55,375 nt of DNA from Muribaculaceae bacterium (GTDB lineage Bacteria; Bacteroidota; Bacteroidia; Bacteroidales; Muribaculaceae), in the NCBI GenBank assembly GCA_017553785.1, contig JAFZKD010000007.1, forward strand, positions 1 through 55,375, given 5' to 3'. The notes under the pieces are model-generated. The model was not told the DNA's origin and did not search any database. It saw only the letters and a list, made by a program, of their open reading frames with translations. This document shows, piece by piece, positions 32,471 through 41,386 of this stretch (position 1 is its first letter; each line of letters starts with the position of its first letter). Made by a program: the position numbers and the translations under genes.

Positions 32471-33339
32471 GCAACACGGCTTGGTTATGTATTGTTCTCG
32501 CTGTCGCAGCACTGTTGGTGTTGTGGTTTTGGTTGCATCAGCGCATGCTGGTTCAGCGTGCCCGTTTGATGCAGGAGGCGATACGCAATCGAGATCTGAT
32601 GTTCAGGTTGCCCACGCGCCACATGTTCAGCGGTGAACGGGCACTTCAAGAAGCACTTAACCAGCTGGGAGAGCACATTCGTGAGCAGGTTAATCTAGGT
32701 GAGGTGGAGTCATGGGAGAAACTTACCCGTGTGCTTACCCACGAGATCATGAATGCGACAGCGCCCATTGCCAGTATCAGCCAGTCGATGCTGAATCATC
32801 CCGCCGTGAAGGATTCTGACCTTGAGGAGGGCATAAACGCTATTCACAACACGGTGGTTCACCTCAACTCCTTTGTGGACGGTTATCGCAAGTACTCGGA
32901 ATTACAGAAGCCTGTGCCGCTACCCGTTAATCTGGTGGATGCCGTCAAAAATCTGGAAACGCTGTACCCCGAGGTTGAATGGAAAAACCAACTGACTGGA
33001 GAGATTATCGTCAAGACTGACCCCAATCTGTTGCGCCAAATTCTCATTAACCTAGTTAAAAATGCCGTTGAGGCTGGAGCCAAGACCCAAGGCGTGGAAT
33101 GTGAACGTAGCGAGGAGGGAAAAGTGCTGCTTTATATGAGCAACGATGGAGAAATGATTCCTGCCGACGCACGCTCGTCCATCTTTATTCCTTTCTTTAC
33201 CACAAAGCGCAAAGGAAATGGCATCGGGTTGTCGTTGAGTCGCCGTCTGCTCACCCTTCAAGGCGGCATGATGTCGTTGCTTGACGAGCCACGTTCGGGC
33301 TTTCACACGTCATTTCTCTTGGAGTTTCCTGTTTCATGA
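32467..33339 (+). CDS. Sensor histidine kinase, NtrY-like, minimal sensor
   Basis: This 290-residue kinase has one N-terminal span (about 4-24) and almost no periplasmic part, so it senses a membrane or cytoplasmic signal. The H box is VLTHEIMNATAPIASI (His92), the N box is ILINLVKNAVEAG (Asn199), and the G box is KGNGIGLSLSRRLLTLQGG. Bacteroidetes relatives are paired with AtoC-like regulators and adjacent MacB-type ABC transporters. Its start overlaps the response regulator stop (ATGA), so the two are translationally coupled. A stem-loop follows. Confidence 0.92.
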   Translation: MSNTAWLCIVLAVAALLVLWFWLHQRMLVQRARLMQEAIRNRDLMFRLPTRHMFSGERALQEALNQLGEHIREQVNLGEVESWEKLTRVLTHEIMNATAPIASISQSMLNHPAVKDSDLEEGINAIHNTVVHLNSFVDGYRKYSELQKPVPLPVNLVDAVKNLETLYPEVEWKNQLTGEIIVKTDPNLLRQILINLVKNAVEAGAKTQGVECERSEEGKVLLYMSNDGEMIPADARSSIFIPFFTTKRKGNGIGLSLSRRLLTLQGGMMSLLDEPRSGFHTSFLLEFPVS

Positions 33340-33342
33340 TAT

Positions 33343-33375
33343 CGGCCCGTGCCCAGCAGCCGTCGGGCCGTGTTT
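33343..33375 (+). terminator. Terminator after the histidine kinase
   Basis: CGGCCCG (33343-33349) pairs with CGGGCCG (33364-33370) around a 14 nt loop, followed by TGTTTTA, immediately behind the kinase stop. Confidence 0.65.
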
Positions 33376-33416
33376 TACGATGGATTCATGTGAGTGGATG
33401 AGAAATCCACTTTATT

Positions 33417-33448
33417 TTTGCACAATAACATGAAAGATGTTATCTTTG
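33417..33448 (+). promoter_or_regulatory. Promoter of the thiamine-uptake operon
   Basis: TATCTTTG (33441-33448) with TTTG (33417-33420) exactly 20 bp upstream, just before the TPP riboswitch. Confidence 0.75.
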
Positions 33449-33463
33449 CGGCGTGATTCAATG

Positions 33464-33535
33464 AGTTTGGGGTGCCCTTGCGGCTGAGATCATACCCATC
33501 GGATCTGATCCGGACAATGCCGGCGTAGAGAACAA
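33464..33535 (+). promoter_or_regulatory. TPP (THI-box) riboswitch
   Basis: Conserved elements appear in order: GGGGTGCCC (near 33469), GGCTGAGATCATACCC (33482-33497), GGATCTGATCCGGACAATGCCGG (near 33501-33523), CGTAGAGAA (33523-33531). This is the thiamine pyrophosphate aptamer; the last block differs from CGTAGGGAA by one base. The receptor ATG lies about 20 nt after the aptamer, so control is probably at translation. Confidence 0.93.
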
Positions 33536-33553
33536 CTTATTAATTAAAAATTA

Positions 33554-35809
33554 ATGAAGAAGACATTATTGATGGTTGCCACAGTGTTGGCAACCCTTGG
33601 CGCAGCCGCACAGCAGGCAGCGACCGACACAGTGCCCACCGTCGCCCTGAGCGAGTTGGAGGTGCTGGGTACTCGCGCGAGCGAGAATACTCCCGTAGCG
33701 TTTACAAATATCACTGGCAAACAGCTTGCTGCCGAGAACCATGGCCTGGATATCCCGTTCCTGCTGTCGATGACACCGAGTGTCATCACCACCAGCGACG
33801 CGGGTGCCGGTGTAGGCTATACATCGATGCGCGTTCGAGGTACCGATGCCACCCGCATCAACATCACGGTGAACGACATCCCGATGAATGATGCCGAAAG
33901 CCACAGCATCTTCTGGGTGAACACGCCCGATTTTGCCTCGTCGGTGCGTGACCTGCAGGTGCAGCGCGGTGTGGGTACCTCGACCAATGGAGCAGGAGCC
34001 TTTGGCGCCAGCGTGAACATGCGCACCCAGGGTTTCGCACGCGATGCGTTTGCCGAGGTGTCAGGCAGCTACGGCTCGTTTAACACCAATAAAGAGACCC
34101 TGCGCGTTGGCAGTGGCATGCTTGGCGATCACTGGGCTTTTGAGACCCGCCTGTCGCACATCGGCAGCGACGGCTACCGTGACCGCGCCACCAGCGAGCT
34201 GGTGAGCTACTTTGGGCAGGTGGGTTACTTCGCTGACCGCACATCGTTGCGCTTTGTCACCTTTGGCGGCAAGGAGGATACCTACCACGCCTGGGACGGC
34301 ATCAGTCGAGACGACCTAAAGAATAACCGTACCTACAATCCTAATGGAGAAATCAAGCACGCAGGCCAGGTGACCGGCTTCTATGACGACCAGAAGGACA
34401 TCTACCGCCAGACCCACTACCAGCTCATCTGGAACCAGACGTTCAACCCCATGTGGAAACTCAACGTGGCGTTGCATTATACCGACGGCTACGGCTATTA
34501 CCAAGAGTATAAGAACGCGCGTACGCTCAAAGAGTATGGCCTGGAGCCGGTGGTCACGGCCGAAGGCACGAGCAAGAAGGCGAGCCTGGTGAGGAAGAAA
34601 TGCCTTGACAGCGGTTTTGGCGGCGGCGTGTTCTCGCTGCAATACAGTGGTGAGCGACTGGCAGCGACACTGGGCGGTGGCATCAACCGCTACACTAACG
34701 ACCACTACGGCAACGTTATCTGGGTGGAGAACTATACAAGCGTGCTGGCCCCTGACCACGAGTACTACCGCAACGATGCCCGCAAGAACGACTTCAATAT
34801 CTATGCCAAGGGCAACTACATGATTACTGGCGGCCTAAGTGCCTATGCCGACCTGCAGTTCCGACACATCGGCTACCGCATGAAAGGCGACAACGACAAG
34901 TGGGACTGGACTGCCAACCCCGAGCACCTGCAGGTGCTTGACGTGGACGAGACCTTTGACTTCTTCAACCCCAAGGCAGGTCTGAACTGGCAGATTGATG
35001 ACCGGAGCCGCGCCTACGCCTCGTTTGCTGTGGCACAGAAGGAACCGACGCGTAACAACTACAACGACGGCCCCCTGGTGAAGCATCCCACCAGCGAGAA
35101 ACTCTATGACTGGGAGGTCGGTTACGAGTTCCGCACTGGTGACCTCTATCTGGGCGCCAACTTCTACTACATGAAATACAAGGATCAGCTTGTACTCAAC
35201 GGCAAGATCAACGAGATCGGCGAGTTGATGGCCGAGAACGTTCCCGATAGCTACCGAATGGGTCTCGAACTTATGGCCGGCTACCGCTTCACCGACTGGC
35301 TGCGCTGGGACGTGAACGCAACCCTGAGCCGCAACCGCATCCAGGACTATGTGGGCTATGTGAGCGACTACGACGCCGACAGCTGGGACGAGATGTGGAC
35401 CCAGACCGCCATCGAAGCCGGCAATACCACCATCGCTTTCTCGCCCAGCCTGACTGTGGGCAGCATGATTGCACTGGATTATAAGGGTTTCACGGCAAGC
35501 CTGCAGTCGCAGTATGTGTCGCGCCAATACCTTGACAACTTTGAGCGCGAGGAGGATTCGCTAGATCCCTATTTCGTCAATAACCTTGATATGGCCTATA
35601 CCTTTAAGTTGCCCAATATCCGCAGTATTACCATAGGGGCGACCATCTATAACCTGTTTGACGAGAAATATGAGACCAACGGCTACTCGATGACTAGCGC
35701 ATTGTATCCTGGCGGCAGCAAGGACAACAAGTACACCCTGTACAGCGATCCCCGCTTCTATCCCATGGCCGGCATCAACATGCTTACCCACCTAACCTTC
35801 CGCTTTTAA
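33554..35809 (+). CDS. TonB-dependent outer-membrane receptor, thiamine-regulated
   Basis: This 751-residue receptor has a signal peptide (about 1-20), a TonB-box region (TVALSELEVLG), and a plug domain (about 45-160: NITGKQLAAENHGLDIPFLLSMTPSVITTSDAGAGVGYTSMRVRGTDATRINITVNDIPMND). A 22-stranded barrel ends with MLTHLTFRF, the aromatic terminal strand. The TPP riboswitch upstream and the PnuT-type transporter downstream point to uptake of thiamine or a derivative across the outer membrane. Ligand assignment rests on context, which is strong for this family in Bacteroidetes. Confidence 0.9.
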   Translation: MKKTLLMVATVLATLGAAAQQAATDTVPTVALSELEVLGTRASENTPVAFTNITGKQLAAENHGLDIPFLLSMTPSVITTSDAGAGVGYTSMRVRGTDATRINITVNDIPMNDAESHSIFWVNTPDFASSVRDLQVQRGVGTSTNGAGAFGASVNMRTQGFARDAFAEVSGSYGSFNTNKETLRVGSGMLGDHWAFETRLSHIGSDGYRDRATSELVSYFGQVGYFADRTSLRFVTFGGKEDTYHAWDGISRDDLKNNRTYNPNGEIKHAGQVTGFYDDQKDIYRQTHYQLIWNQTFNPMWKLNVALHYTDGYGYYQEYKNARTLKEYGLEPVVTAEGTSKKASLVRKKCLDSGFGGGVFSLQYSGERLAATLGGGINRYTNDHYGNVIWVENYTSVLAPDHEYYRNDARKNDFNIYAKGNYMITGGLSAYADLQFRHIGYRMKGDNDKWDWTANPEHLQVLDVDETFDFFNPKAGLNWQIDDRSRAYASFAVAQKEPTRNNYNDGPLVKHPTSEKLYDWEVGYEFRTGDLYLGANFYYMKYKDQLVLNGKINEIGELMAENVPDSYRMGLELMAGYRFTDWLRWDVNATLSRNRIQDYVGYVSDYDADSWDEMWTQTAIEAGNTTIAFSPSLTVGSMIALDYKGFTASLQSQYVSRQYLDNFEREEDSLDPYFVNNLDMAYTFKLPNIRSITIGATIYNLFDEKYETNGYSMTSALYPGGSKDNKYTLYSDPRFYPMAGINMLTHLTFRF

Positions 35810-35827
35810 CTCCCGAGCAGTAATTAT

Positions 35828-35856
35828 GACCGCCTGCTTGTGGGCGGGAAATTAAA
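35828..35856 (-). repeat. Short hairpin repeat, TTAATTTCCCG family (inverted copy)
   Basis: Read on the minus strand this is TTTAATTTCCCGCCC, a loop, then AGGCGGTC, with a CCGCC/GGGCGG stem. It lies just after the receptor stop and may act as a terminator or mRNA-stabilising hairpin. Confidence 0.6.
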
Positions 35857-35911
35857 CAAATTCAGAAATAAAAATTTAGCGTTTATATCGTCAATTTTAA
35901 AAAATACTTTG

Positions 35912-35941
35912 TTTTAATTTCCCGTGCGCAGCACGGTATAA
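35912..35941 (+). repeat. Short hairpin repeat, TTAATTTCCCG family
   Basis: TTTTAATTTCCCGTGC then GCACGGTATAA, a perfect CCGTGC/GCACGG stem with a tiny loop, directly before the pnuT start and inverted relative to the copy at 35828. Confidence 0.65.
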
Positions 35942-35950
35942 GGCAAGGAA

Positions 35951-36574
35951 ATGATAAATACGATAATACAATATTTCAGTGAGTTTAGCTGGGTCAAGGC
36001 CATTGATGCGGCTGGTCTGATACTCGGACTTGTCTATCTGTGGCTTGAATTCCGGGCGAGCATCTGGTTGTGGCTGGTGAGCGTTATCATGCCCATTGTC
36101 CATGGATACCTGTATTGGGCGCGCGGGCTGTATGCCGACTTCGGCATGGAAATTTATTATGTGCTTGCCGCCATATATGGTTATGCCATGTGGCGGTGGG
36201 TACGCAACCGCGATGGGGCAGAGGAGAAGGCTGTTGAGCGTCCCATCACACGATTCCCGCTGCGGCAAGTGCTGCCCACGGCGCTTATTGGCTTGGCCTT
36301 GTGGGCAGTGATTTATTGGATACTCATCAGGTGGACTGACAGCACTGTTCCTCTGTTAGACAGTTTCACCACCGCCATGAGCATGGTTGCATTGTGGGCA
36401 CTGGCCCAGAAGTATGCCGAGCAATGGCTGTTGTGGCTGGTGGTCGATGCCGTGTGCACCGCCCTCTACATCTACAAACAGATACCTTTCACCGCCTGCC
36501 TCTACGGTTTCTACACCGTCATGGCAGTGCTGGGTTATCGCTCATGGCTTAAAAAGATGGTGCCTGCAAATTAA
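35951..36574 (+). CDS. pnuT: PnuC-family transporter, probable thiamine transporter PnuT
   Basis: This 207-residue inner-membrane protein has about seven spans and PnuC-family features: WVKAIDAAGLILGLVYLWLEFRASIWLWLVSV near the N-terminus, and ALAQKYAEQWLLWLVVDAVCTALYIYK, the conserved NW/EQW-D region. PnuC proteins take up nicotinamide riboside, but members behind a TPP riboswitch and next to a TonB receptor are the thiamine branch (PnuT). No thiamine pyrophosphokinase gene follows, although one often does in related genomes; the next gene is on the opposite strand 3 bp away. Confidence 0.85.
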   Translation: MINTIIQYFSEFSWVKAIDAAGLILGLVYLWLEFRASIWLWLVSVIMPIVHGYLYWARGLYADFGMEIYYVLAAIYGYAMWRWVRNRDGAEEKAVERPITRFPLRQVLPTALIGLALWAVIYWILIRWTDSTVPLLDSFTTAMSMVALWALAQKYAEQWLLWLVVDAVCTALYIYKQIPFTACLYGFYTVMAVLGYRSWLKKMVPAN

Positions 36575-36577
36575 TAT

Positions 36578-38500
36578 CTATTCCATGCCACGAACGGCTT
36601 TGATGTAATCGTATAACTTCTTGTAGAAGGGGTGACGCGTTAGGGTAGGGGCGTCGCCTAGGATGAAGAGTTTCATCCTAGCACGGGTGATGGCTACATT
36701 CATGCGCCGCAGATCGCGCAGGAAACCGATTTGTCCGGCATCGTTGGCACGTACCAGGGATATGAGTACTACATCACGCTCCTGCCCTTGGAACCCATCT
36801 ACCGTGTTGACCGAAATCAGGTGCCTGAAAGGCTTGAAAAAAGACCTTTTCTTGATCAGACGCTTAAGGTATTGGGCTTGGGCACGGTAGGGAGTGATGA
36901 TGCCAACATCGATGCGGTCGTCCAGGATGCGCTGCTTGCCGATGCGCTGGAAATAGATTTGCAGCAGGCTGATGGTCAGGTTGGCCTCGCCTTTATTGAC
37001 GCGTCCGAATGATTCCCCGATGAATTGTTCCTTGAAATTGTCCTTCTCGTCCTCGCCGAGTTCGATGGTTGAGGTGTCGAACCACAGGATGGGCGCATCG
37101 CCTTCATGGATGAGGCGATGGGCTACCTCGGGAGCCGACGTCATTTTTCCATGATAGAAATAGTTTGAGCTGAACTGCATGATCTCGTCATTCATGCGGT
37201 ATTGCACTTGGAGCAGGGAGACACATTCCGGCTTGTTCTTGACGATGCGTTCCATGAGGGTGTTGCCCAAGCCGCCTTTCAAGGCCTCAAGGCTTTTTAC
37301 TGTTGGAGGCAGTTGGCAGTGGTCGCCAGCAAAAATCACACGGTTGGCGCGGCGGATGGGAATCCAGCAAGCGGCCTCAAGCGCTTGGGCAGCCTCGTCA
37401 ATGAACAGGGTGCCGAATTTTTGTCCGTCAAGCAACTTGTTGCCGGCCCCCACAAGGGTGGAGGCAATGACGCGCACTTGACCAAAGATGTCGGCATTGA
37501 TACGCACCTCAAGTTCAACCGCCAACTCCTTGAGACGGTCAAGTTTCTGGTGGAAGCGTTCGCCCGATTCGTTCCGTTTGCGCCTCATCTCGCGGATGGT
37601 TCGCCTCACTTGCCATAGCTTGGGGTAGTCAGGGTGATCGGCAAAACGGTGCTCATAGGTGAAACTGAGCATTTTGTCGTTGACACGCGTGGGGTTACCC
37701 AGGCGCAGGACAGGGATTCCGCAGTCCACCAGTTTCTCACTGATCCAATCCACTGCGGTGTTGCTTTGTGCGCATACTAGCACCTGGGTCTCGCGCATGA
37801 GGGTCTCATTAATGGCTTCGACCAGGGTTGTTGTCTTGCCTGTTCCTGGAGGACCATGCAGCACGCGCACGTCCTTGGCGCGCAGTACGTCGTTGACGGC
37901 GCGTTCCTGGCTTGGGTTGAGCCACGGAAATTTCATTGCCTCAAAAGTAAAGGTCGCGGCGGGTTGATGGCTATAGAAAAGATCACGCAGGTAGGCCAAG
38001 CGGGTTCCTTTGGCGCTCATGACACGCTCCAGGGCATCAAACATGATGCGGAAACTTGTCTCGTCAAAGAACAGTTGCACGCCCACTTGTGATTGTGCGT
38101 TTTGTAACTCAAGCGCGTGACCTTCAGGTATGGCGATGACCATGCGGTTACCATCGACATAGGAGACCGTGCCCGTGAAACTGAAGTAATGGATTCGTGA
38201 TGCTTGCTTCGGGTCGCCTGCTTGGGTTTCGGAACTGAAGAAGACGACAGGTTTCCCGTATTCGAAGTTGTGGTCAATCTCATCATCACCCTTCCGGCTC
38301 ACCTCGATGCAGTATTGATTGATTGAGTTGTAGTAGGTGCGGCCTATGTGCAACGGGAACCATGCATCGCCGCGTGTCACTTTGCGTGCCAGACCGATGC
38401 TCTCGGTCAGTTGGCGATAGGCCTCTTTCTCCTCTTGGTATTCCAGTTGGAGCAGGTGCCTTTGCTGCTGCAGTTGCGCTATGGGTGATGTGTGGCTCAT
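36578..38500 (-). CDS. UPF1/SMUBP2-like superfamily 1 helicase
   Basis: This 640-residue helicase has an N-terminal beta-barrel region (about 55-170: VSYVDGNRMVIAIPEG). Motif I is HGPPGTGKTTTLVEA (about 214-228), motif Ia is VLVCAQSNTAVDWISEKL, motif II is LFIDEAAQALEAACWIP, motif III is VIFAGDHCQLPPTVKS, then the C-terminal RecA domain carries VQYRMNDEIM, VGIITPYRAQAQYLK, VNTVDGFQGQERDVVLISLVRAN and LRRMNVAITRAR. The family unwinds nucleic acids 5'-to-3'; the bacterial role is not settled. It is single-gene, converging on pnuT. Confidence 0.93.
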   Translation of the reverse strand: MSHTSPIAQLQQQRHLLQLEYQEEKEAYRQLTESIGLARKVTRGDAWFPLHIGRTYYNSINQYCIEVSRKGDDEIDHNFEYGKPVVFFSSETQAGDPKQASRIHYFSFTGTVSYVDGNRMVIAIPEGHALELQNAQSQVGVQLFFDETSFRIMFDALERVMSAKGTRLAYLRDLFYSHQPAATFTFEAMKFPWLNPSQERAVNDVLRAKDVRVLHGPPGTGKTTTLVEAINETLMRETQVLVCAQSNTAVDWISEKLVDCGIPVLRLGNPTRVNDKMLSFTYEHRFADHPDYPKLWQVRRTIREMRRKRNESGERFHQKLDRLKELAVELEVRINADIFGQVRVIASTLVGAGNKLLDGQKFGTLFIDEAAQALEAACWIPIRRANRVIFAGDHCQLPPTVKSLEALKGGLGNTLMERIVKNKPECVSLLQVQYRMNDEIMQFSSNYFYHGKMTSAPEVAHRLIHEGDAPILWFDTSTIELGEDEKDNFKEQFIGESFGRVNKGEANLTISLLQIYFQRIGKQRILDDRIDVGIITPYRAQAQYLKRLIKKRSFFKPFRHLISVNTVDGFQGQERDVVLISLVRANDAGQIGFLRDLRRMNVAITRARMKLFILGDAPTLTRHPFYKKLYDYIKAVRGME

Positions 38501-38560
38501 TTGTTATCAAGCAGCCATTGCCTGTCTGCAAGGATTAATCGGACGTGGATTTCGCGCTTG

Positions 38561-38568
38561 CAAAGGTA
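38561..38568 (-). promoter_or_regulatory. -7 box of the helicase gene
   Basis: TACCTTTG on the minus strand (38568-38561), about 60 nt before the ATG at 38500. No -33 box at the expected distance. Confidence 0.55.
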
Positions 38569-38690
38569 ATGAATCCCCTTCAAATAGTCCACCAAAAATC
38601 ACTTTTATTGCCGTAGGACCATGAGTGAAACCAAACTATGGAATATGCCGAATACCGAATGGAGAATGATTTTTAGGGGCAATAGATAAT

Positions 38691-38738
38691 TATTTTTGTG
38701 GATGTGACGCGGATTCTCAAATAATTAGTGTAAATTTG
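38691..38738 (+). promoter_or_regulatory. Two candidate -7 boxes before the transglutaminase gene
   Basis: TATTTTTG (38691-38698) and TAAATTTG (38731-38738) both fit TAnnTTTG; the second is 26 nt before the ATG and followed by C. The rest of 38569-38690 shows nothing I can name. Confidence 0.5.
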
Positions 38739-38764
38739 CTCGTTAAAACAAAAAACAAGGTAAA

Positions 38765-40189
38765 ATGAAAGGTTTAAAGAGCTTGTTGGCTTTAGCAGTT
38801 AGTGCGTTAGCGCTGACAGGCAATGCTTCTGGTCCCGACTGGCAACAGCAGGTGGACCAGTATATCGCTCAAGGAGAATTTGCCCGTGCCGAGAAATTGA
38901 TGAAGTCTCTGCCCAAGGCCGTAAGACAGACCGATGCAGTCCGCATCGACTCGCTTCGCACAATCATGCAGCGAATCCGCACCGATTTCCGCATCACTCC
39001 AGAGGAGGGAGTGAAAAAGATCCGTGAGAAGATGCCCGAGGCTACTGATGCCCAGATTGAGAACTGGAAACGTACCCGTGCGCTTGAGGTGATGAATATT
39101 GACGGCAAGGAGATGTGGTTCCGCAAGAGTGTGGGAAATCTGTGGCTCCTGGGTAAGGAATTCGCTGCCCAGAATGCTGCCGATAACCATGAGAGTTTCC
39201 TGACCCGCCGCAAGTACTATCTTGAGGCTATGCGGACCCCTGCCGATCAGAACAACGTGCGTGACTGGCGGCACATGAACATCACGTTCACACTTGATGT
39301 CGATGCCGATGCGGTGCCTGCAGGTGAGACCCTGCGCGTGTGGATGCCGATTCCCTATGAGAATTTGCGCCAGCGCAATATCCGTCTTGAGAGCAGTAAC
39401 CGCGATGTGATCTTCAGCCAGGGAAGTATTCACCACACCGTCTATATGGAGGCGGTAGCGGTCAAGGGGCAACCCACCCACTTTGAATACACATTCTCCT
39501 ATGACGTTGGTGAACGTCATTATAGCCAGCAGGACCTTATCGCTATGCTGGAACCCTACGACACCAGTAATCCTGAATACATCAGGTACACAGGTGATGA
39601 ACCTCGCCATGTGATTATCACTGACGATATGCGCGCTCTTGCCCGTAAGATTGTGGGTGAAGAAACAAACCCGGTGTTGCAGGCAGCCAAGGTCTATGAG
39701 TGGATCGGACATAATCTGCCGTGGGCCGGAGCCAGGGAATACAGCACGCTGGCCAATATCCCGCAGTATGTGTTGGAGAACAATCATGGCGACTGCGGCC
39801 AGGTGGCTTTGCTCTATATCACGCTGGTGCGCTCGTTGGGTATCCCTGCACGTTGGGAAAGCGGTTGGATGCTGCATCCTGATGAGATTAACTGGCATGA
39901 TTGGGCCGAGACATACTTTGAGGGTGTCGGTTGGGTTCCTACTGACCCGTCGTTCGGACGCAGTGCCGTGGGCACGGCCCTGAATGACTATTATGCTACG
40001 GGAATTGACGTGTATCGTATGGCGACTAACGAGGGTGTGGGGGACAAGCTGAGTCCTGCCAAGACATTCATCCGTAGCGAAACCGTTGATTTCCAGCCTG
40101 GAGAGGTTGAGTGGCGAAAGGGAAACCTGTTCTATGACAAATGGAATAGTCATCTGAAAGTAAATTCAATAACACCTATCAAGAAATGA
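38765..40189 (+). CDS. Secreted transglutaminase-like protease
   Basis: This 474-residue protein has a signal peptide (about 1-22), an N-terminal helical region, a beta-sandwich (about 165-265) and a transglutaminase core. The triad is Cys344 in NNHGDCGQVALLYITLVRSLGIPAR, His378 in INWHDWAETYFEGVGW, and Asp394 in PTDPSFGRS. Bacterial members are usually cysteine proteases or peptidases. It overlaps the NlpC/P60 gene by 4 bp and is followed by an Ala-Glu epimerase, so it probably works on peptidoglycan-derived peptides in the periplasm. Confidence 0.88.
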   Translation: MKGLKSLLALAVSALALTGNASGPDWQQQVDQYIAQGEFARAEKLMKSLPKAVRQTDAVRIDSLRTIMQRIRTDFRITPEEGVKKIREKMPEATDAQIENWKRTRALEVMNIDGKEMWFRKSVGNLWLLGKEFAAQNAADNHESFLTRRKYYLEAMRTPADQNNVRDWRHMNITFTLDVDADAVPAGETLRVWMPIPYENLRQRNIRLESSNRDVIFSQGSIHHTVYMEAVAVKGQPTHFEYTFSYDVGERHYSQQDLIAMLEPYDTSNPEYIRYTGDEPRHVIITDDMRALARKIVGEETNPVLQAAKVYEWIGHNLPWAGAREYSTLANIPQYVLENNHGDCGQVALLYITLVRSLGIPARWESGWMLHPDEINWHDWAETYFEGVGWVPTDPSFGRSAVGTALNDYYATGIDVYRMATNEGVGDKLSPAKTFIRSETVDFQPGEVEWRKGNLFYDKWNSHLKVNSITPIKK

Positions 40190-41343
40190 ATATCAAATCA
40201 TTGATTATCGCTCTGGCGATGGCTTTGTCGACCCTCTATGCCGTTGCGATAACTCCAGTAGAGACACTTGCCGATCTCAAGCAGCGCATCGCCCCTGACA
40301 AGCGCACAGCCATTTGGGATGTGAACGCCACTCAGCAACAAGGCGGAAAATGGGTGCTGTCGGGAACGGTAGGTACCCAGGCGCAAAAAAAGGCCATTCT
40401 CGCGGCAATGCTCAAGAATGGTTTCAGTGGTTATACCGACAAGATTACCGTTCTTGAGGACGGCATCCCCGCCGCACGCAAGTGGGCGCTGGTAAAGCTG
40501 AGTATCGCCACATTGCGCACCGAGCCTAAACACAGTGCCGAGATTGCCACTCAGGGCATCATGGGCGCTCCAGTAAAGGTCCTGCAGAAGTGTGATGACT
40601 GGTATCGCGTTCAGATGGCTGATGACTACATCGCATATGTTCCCGAGAGCTCACTGGCATTCAAGACAGACGCCCAGATGAAAGCCTGGCGCAAGGCCAA
40701 GCGCTATATCGTCACGGCGTACGACTCACGCCTTGTGACCGAAGCCCATGGTGATGAGACCGTGAGCGACTTGGTGATGGGCAACATACTTGAGTTCAAG
40801 GCCGAGCAAGGCCGATGGTTGAAAGTGGTGACCCCTGACGGTCGTACTGGCTGGGTGGACGGCGCCGATGTCGCAGAATTGTCGCAATGGAGCCAGCAGG
40901 GTTTCAGTGCTGCCCAAATCGAGAAGACCGCGCGTCGCATGATGGGTTCAAGTTATCTGTGGGGCGGCACGTCGACGAAGGTGACCGATTGCTCAGGCTT
41001 ATCAAAAGTGAGCTATCTGAGCAATGGCATCATCCTGCAACGCGACGCCTCGCAACAGGCGTTGACTGGTCAGATTATGCCGAAAGGAACAGACTGGCAC
41101 AAGTATGAGACAGGCGACCTGTTGTTCTTCGGCAACGAGAAGACGGGACGCGTGACCCACGTGGGCATCTATCTGCGTGATGGCAAGTACATCCACTGCT
41201 CGGGTCAGGTGAAAATTAATAGTCTGGACCCCAAGGCCAGTGATTATCCTTACTTGTATTCGCCGTTGAGTGCCAGCCGCATCAAGGGCAAGGTGGGAAC
41301 CAAGGGCATCGTCGCCCTTAAGAACCACCCATGGTATTTCTAA
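40186..41343 (+). CDS. NlpC/P60 (C40) endopeptidase with SH3-like domains (YkfC-like)
   Basis: This 385-residue protein has a signal peptide (about 1-21), two bacterial SH3-like domains (about 100-160 and 170-230: TGWVDGADVA) and a C-terminal NlpC/P60 domain. Cys269 lies in VTDCSGLSKVSYL, His325 in THVGIYL, and the third polar residue is His337 in YIHCSG. The layout matches YkfC-type gamma-D-glutamyl-L-diamino-acid endopeptidases, which need a free N-terminal L-Ala and therefore act on muropeptides after amidase cleavage. Its start overlaps the transglutaminase stop; the epimerase that handles the released L-Ala-D-Glu lies 43 bp downstream. Confidence 0.9.
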   Translation: MNIKSLIIALAMALSTLYAVAITPVETLADLKQRIAPDKRTAIWDVNATQQQGGKWVLSGTVGTQAQKKAILAAMLKNGFSGYTDKITVLEDGIPAARKWALVKLSIATLRTEPKHSAEIATQGIMGAPVKVLQKCDDWYRVQMADDYIAYVPESSLAFKTDAQMKAWRKAKRYIVTAYDSRLVTEAHGDETVSDLVMGNILEFKAEQGRWLKVVTPDGRTGWVDGADVAELSQWSQQGFSAAQIEKTARRMMGSSYLWGGTSTKVTDCSGLSKVSYLSNGIILQRDASQQALTGQIMPKGTDWHKYETGDLLFFGNEKTGRVTHVGIYLRDGKYIHCSGQVKINSLDPKASDYPYLYSPLSASRIKGKVGTKGIVALKNHPWYF

Positions 41344-41386
41344 TCAATTATTCGCAACTAAAACAAAGGACTAAAAACTCTATAAA

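Noticed and set aside
38807-40153. 448-residue minus-strand open frame
   Set aside because: It lies entirely opposite the transglutaminase gene, which has a signal peptide, a catalytic triad and a promoter; the antisense frame has none.
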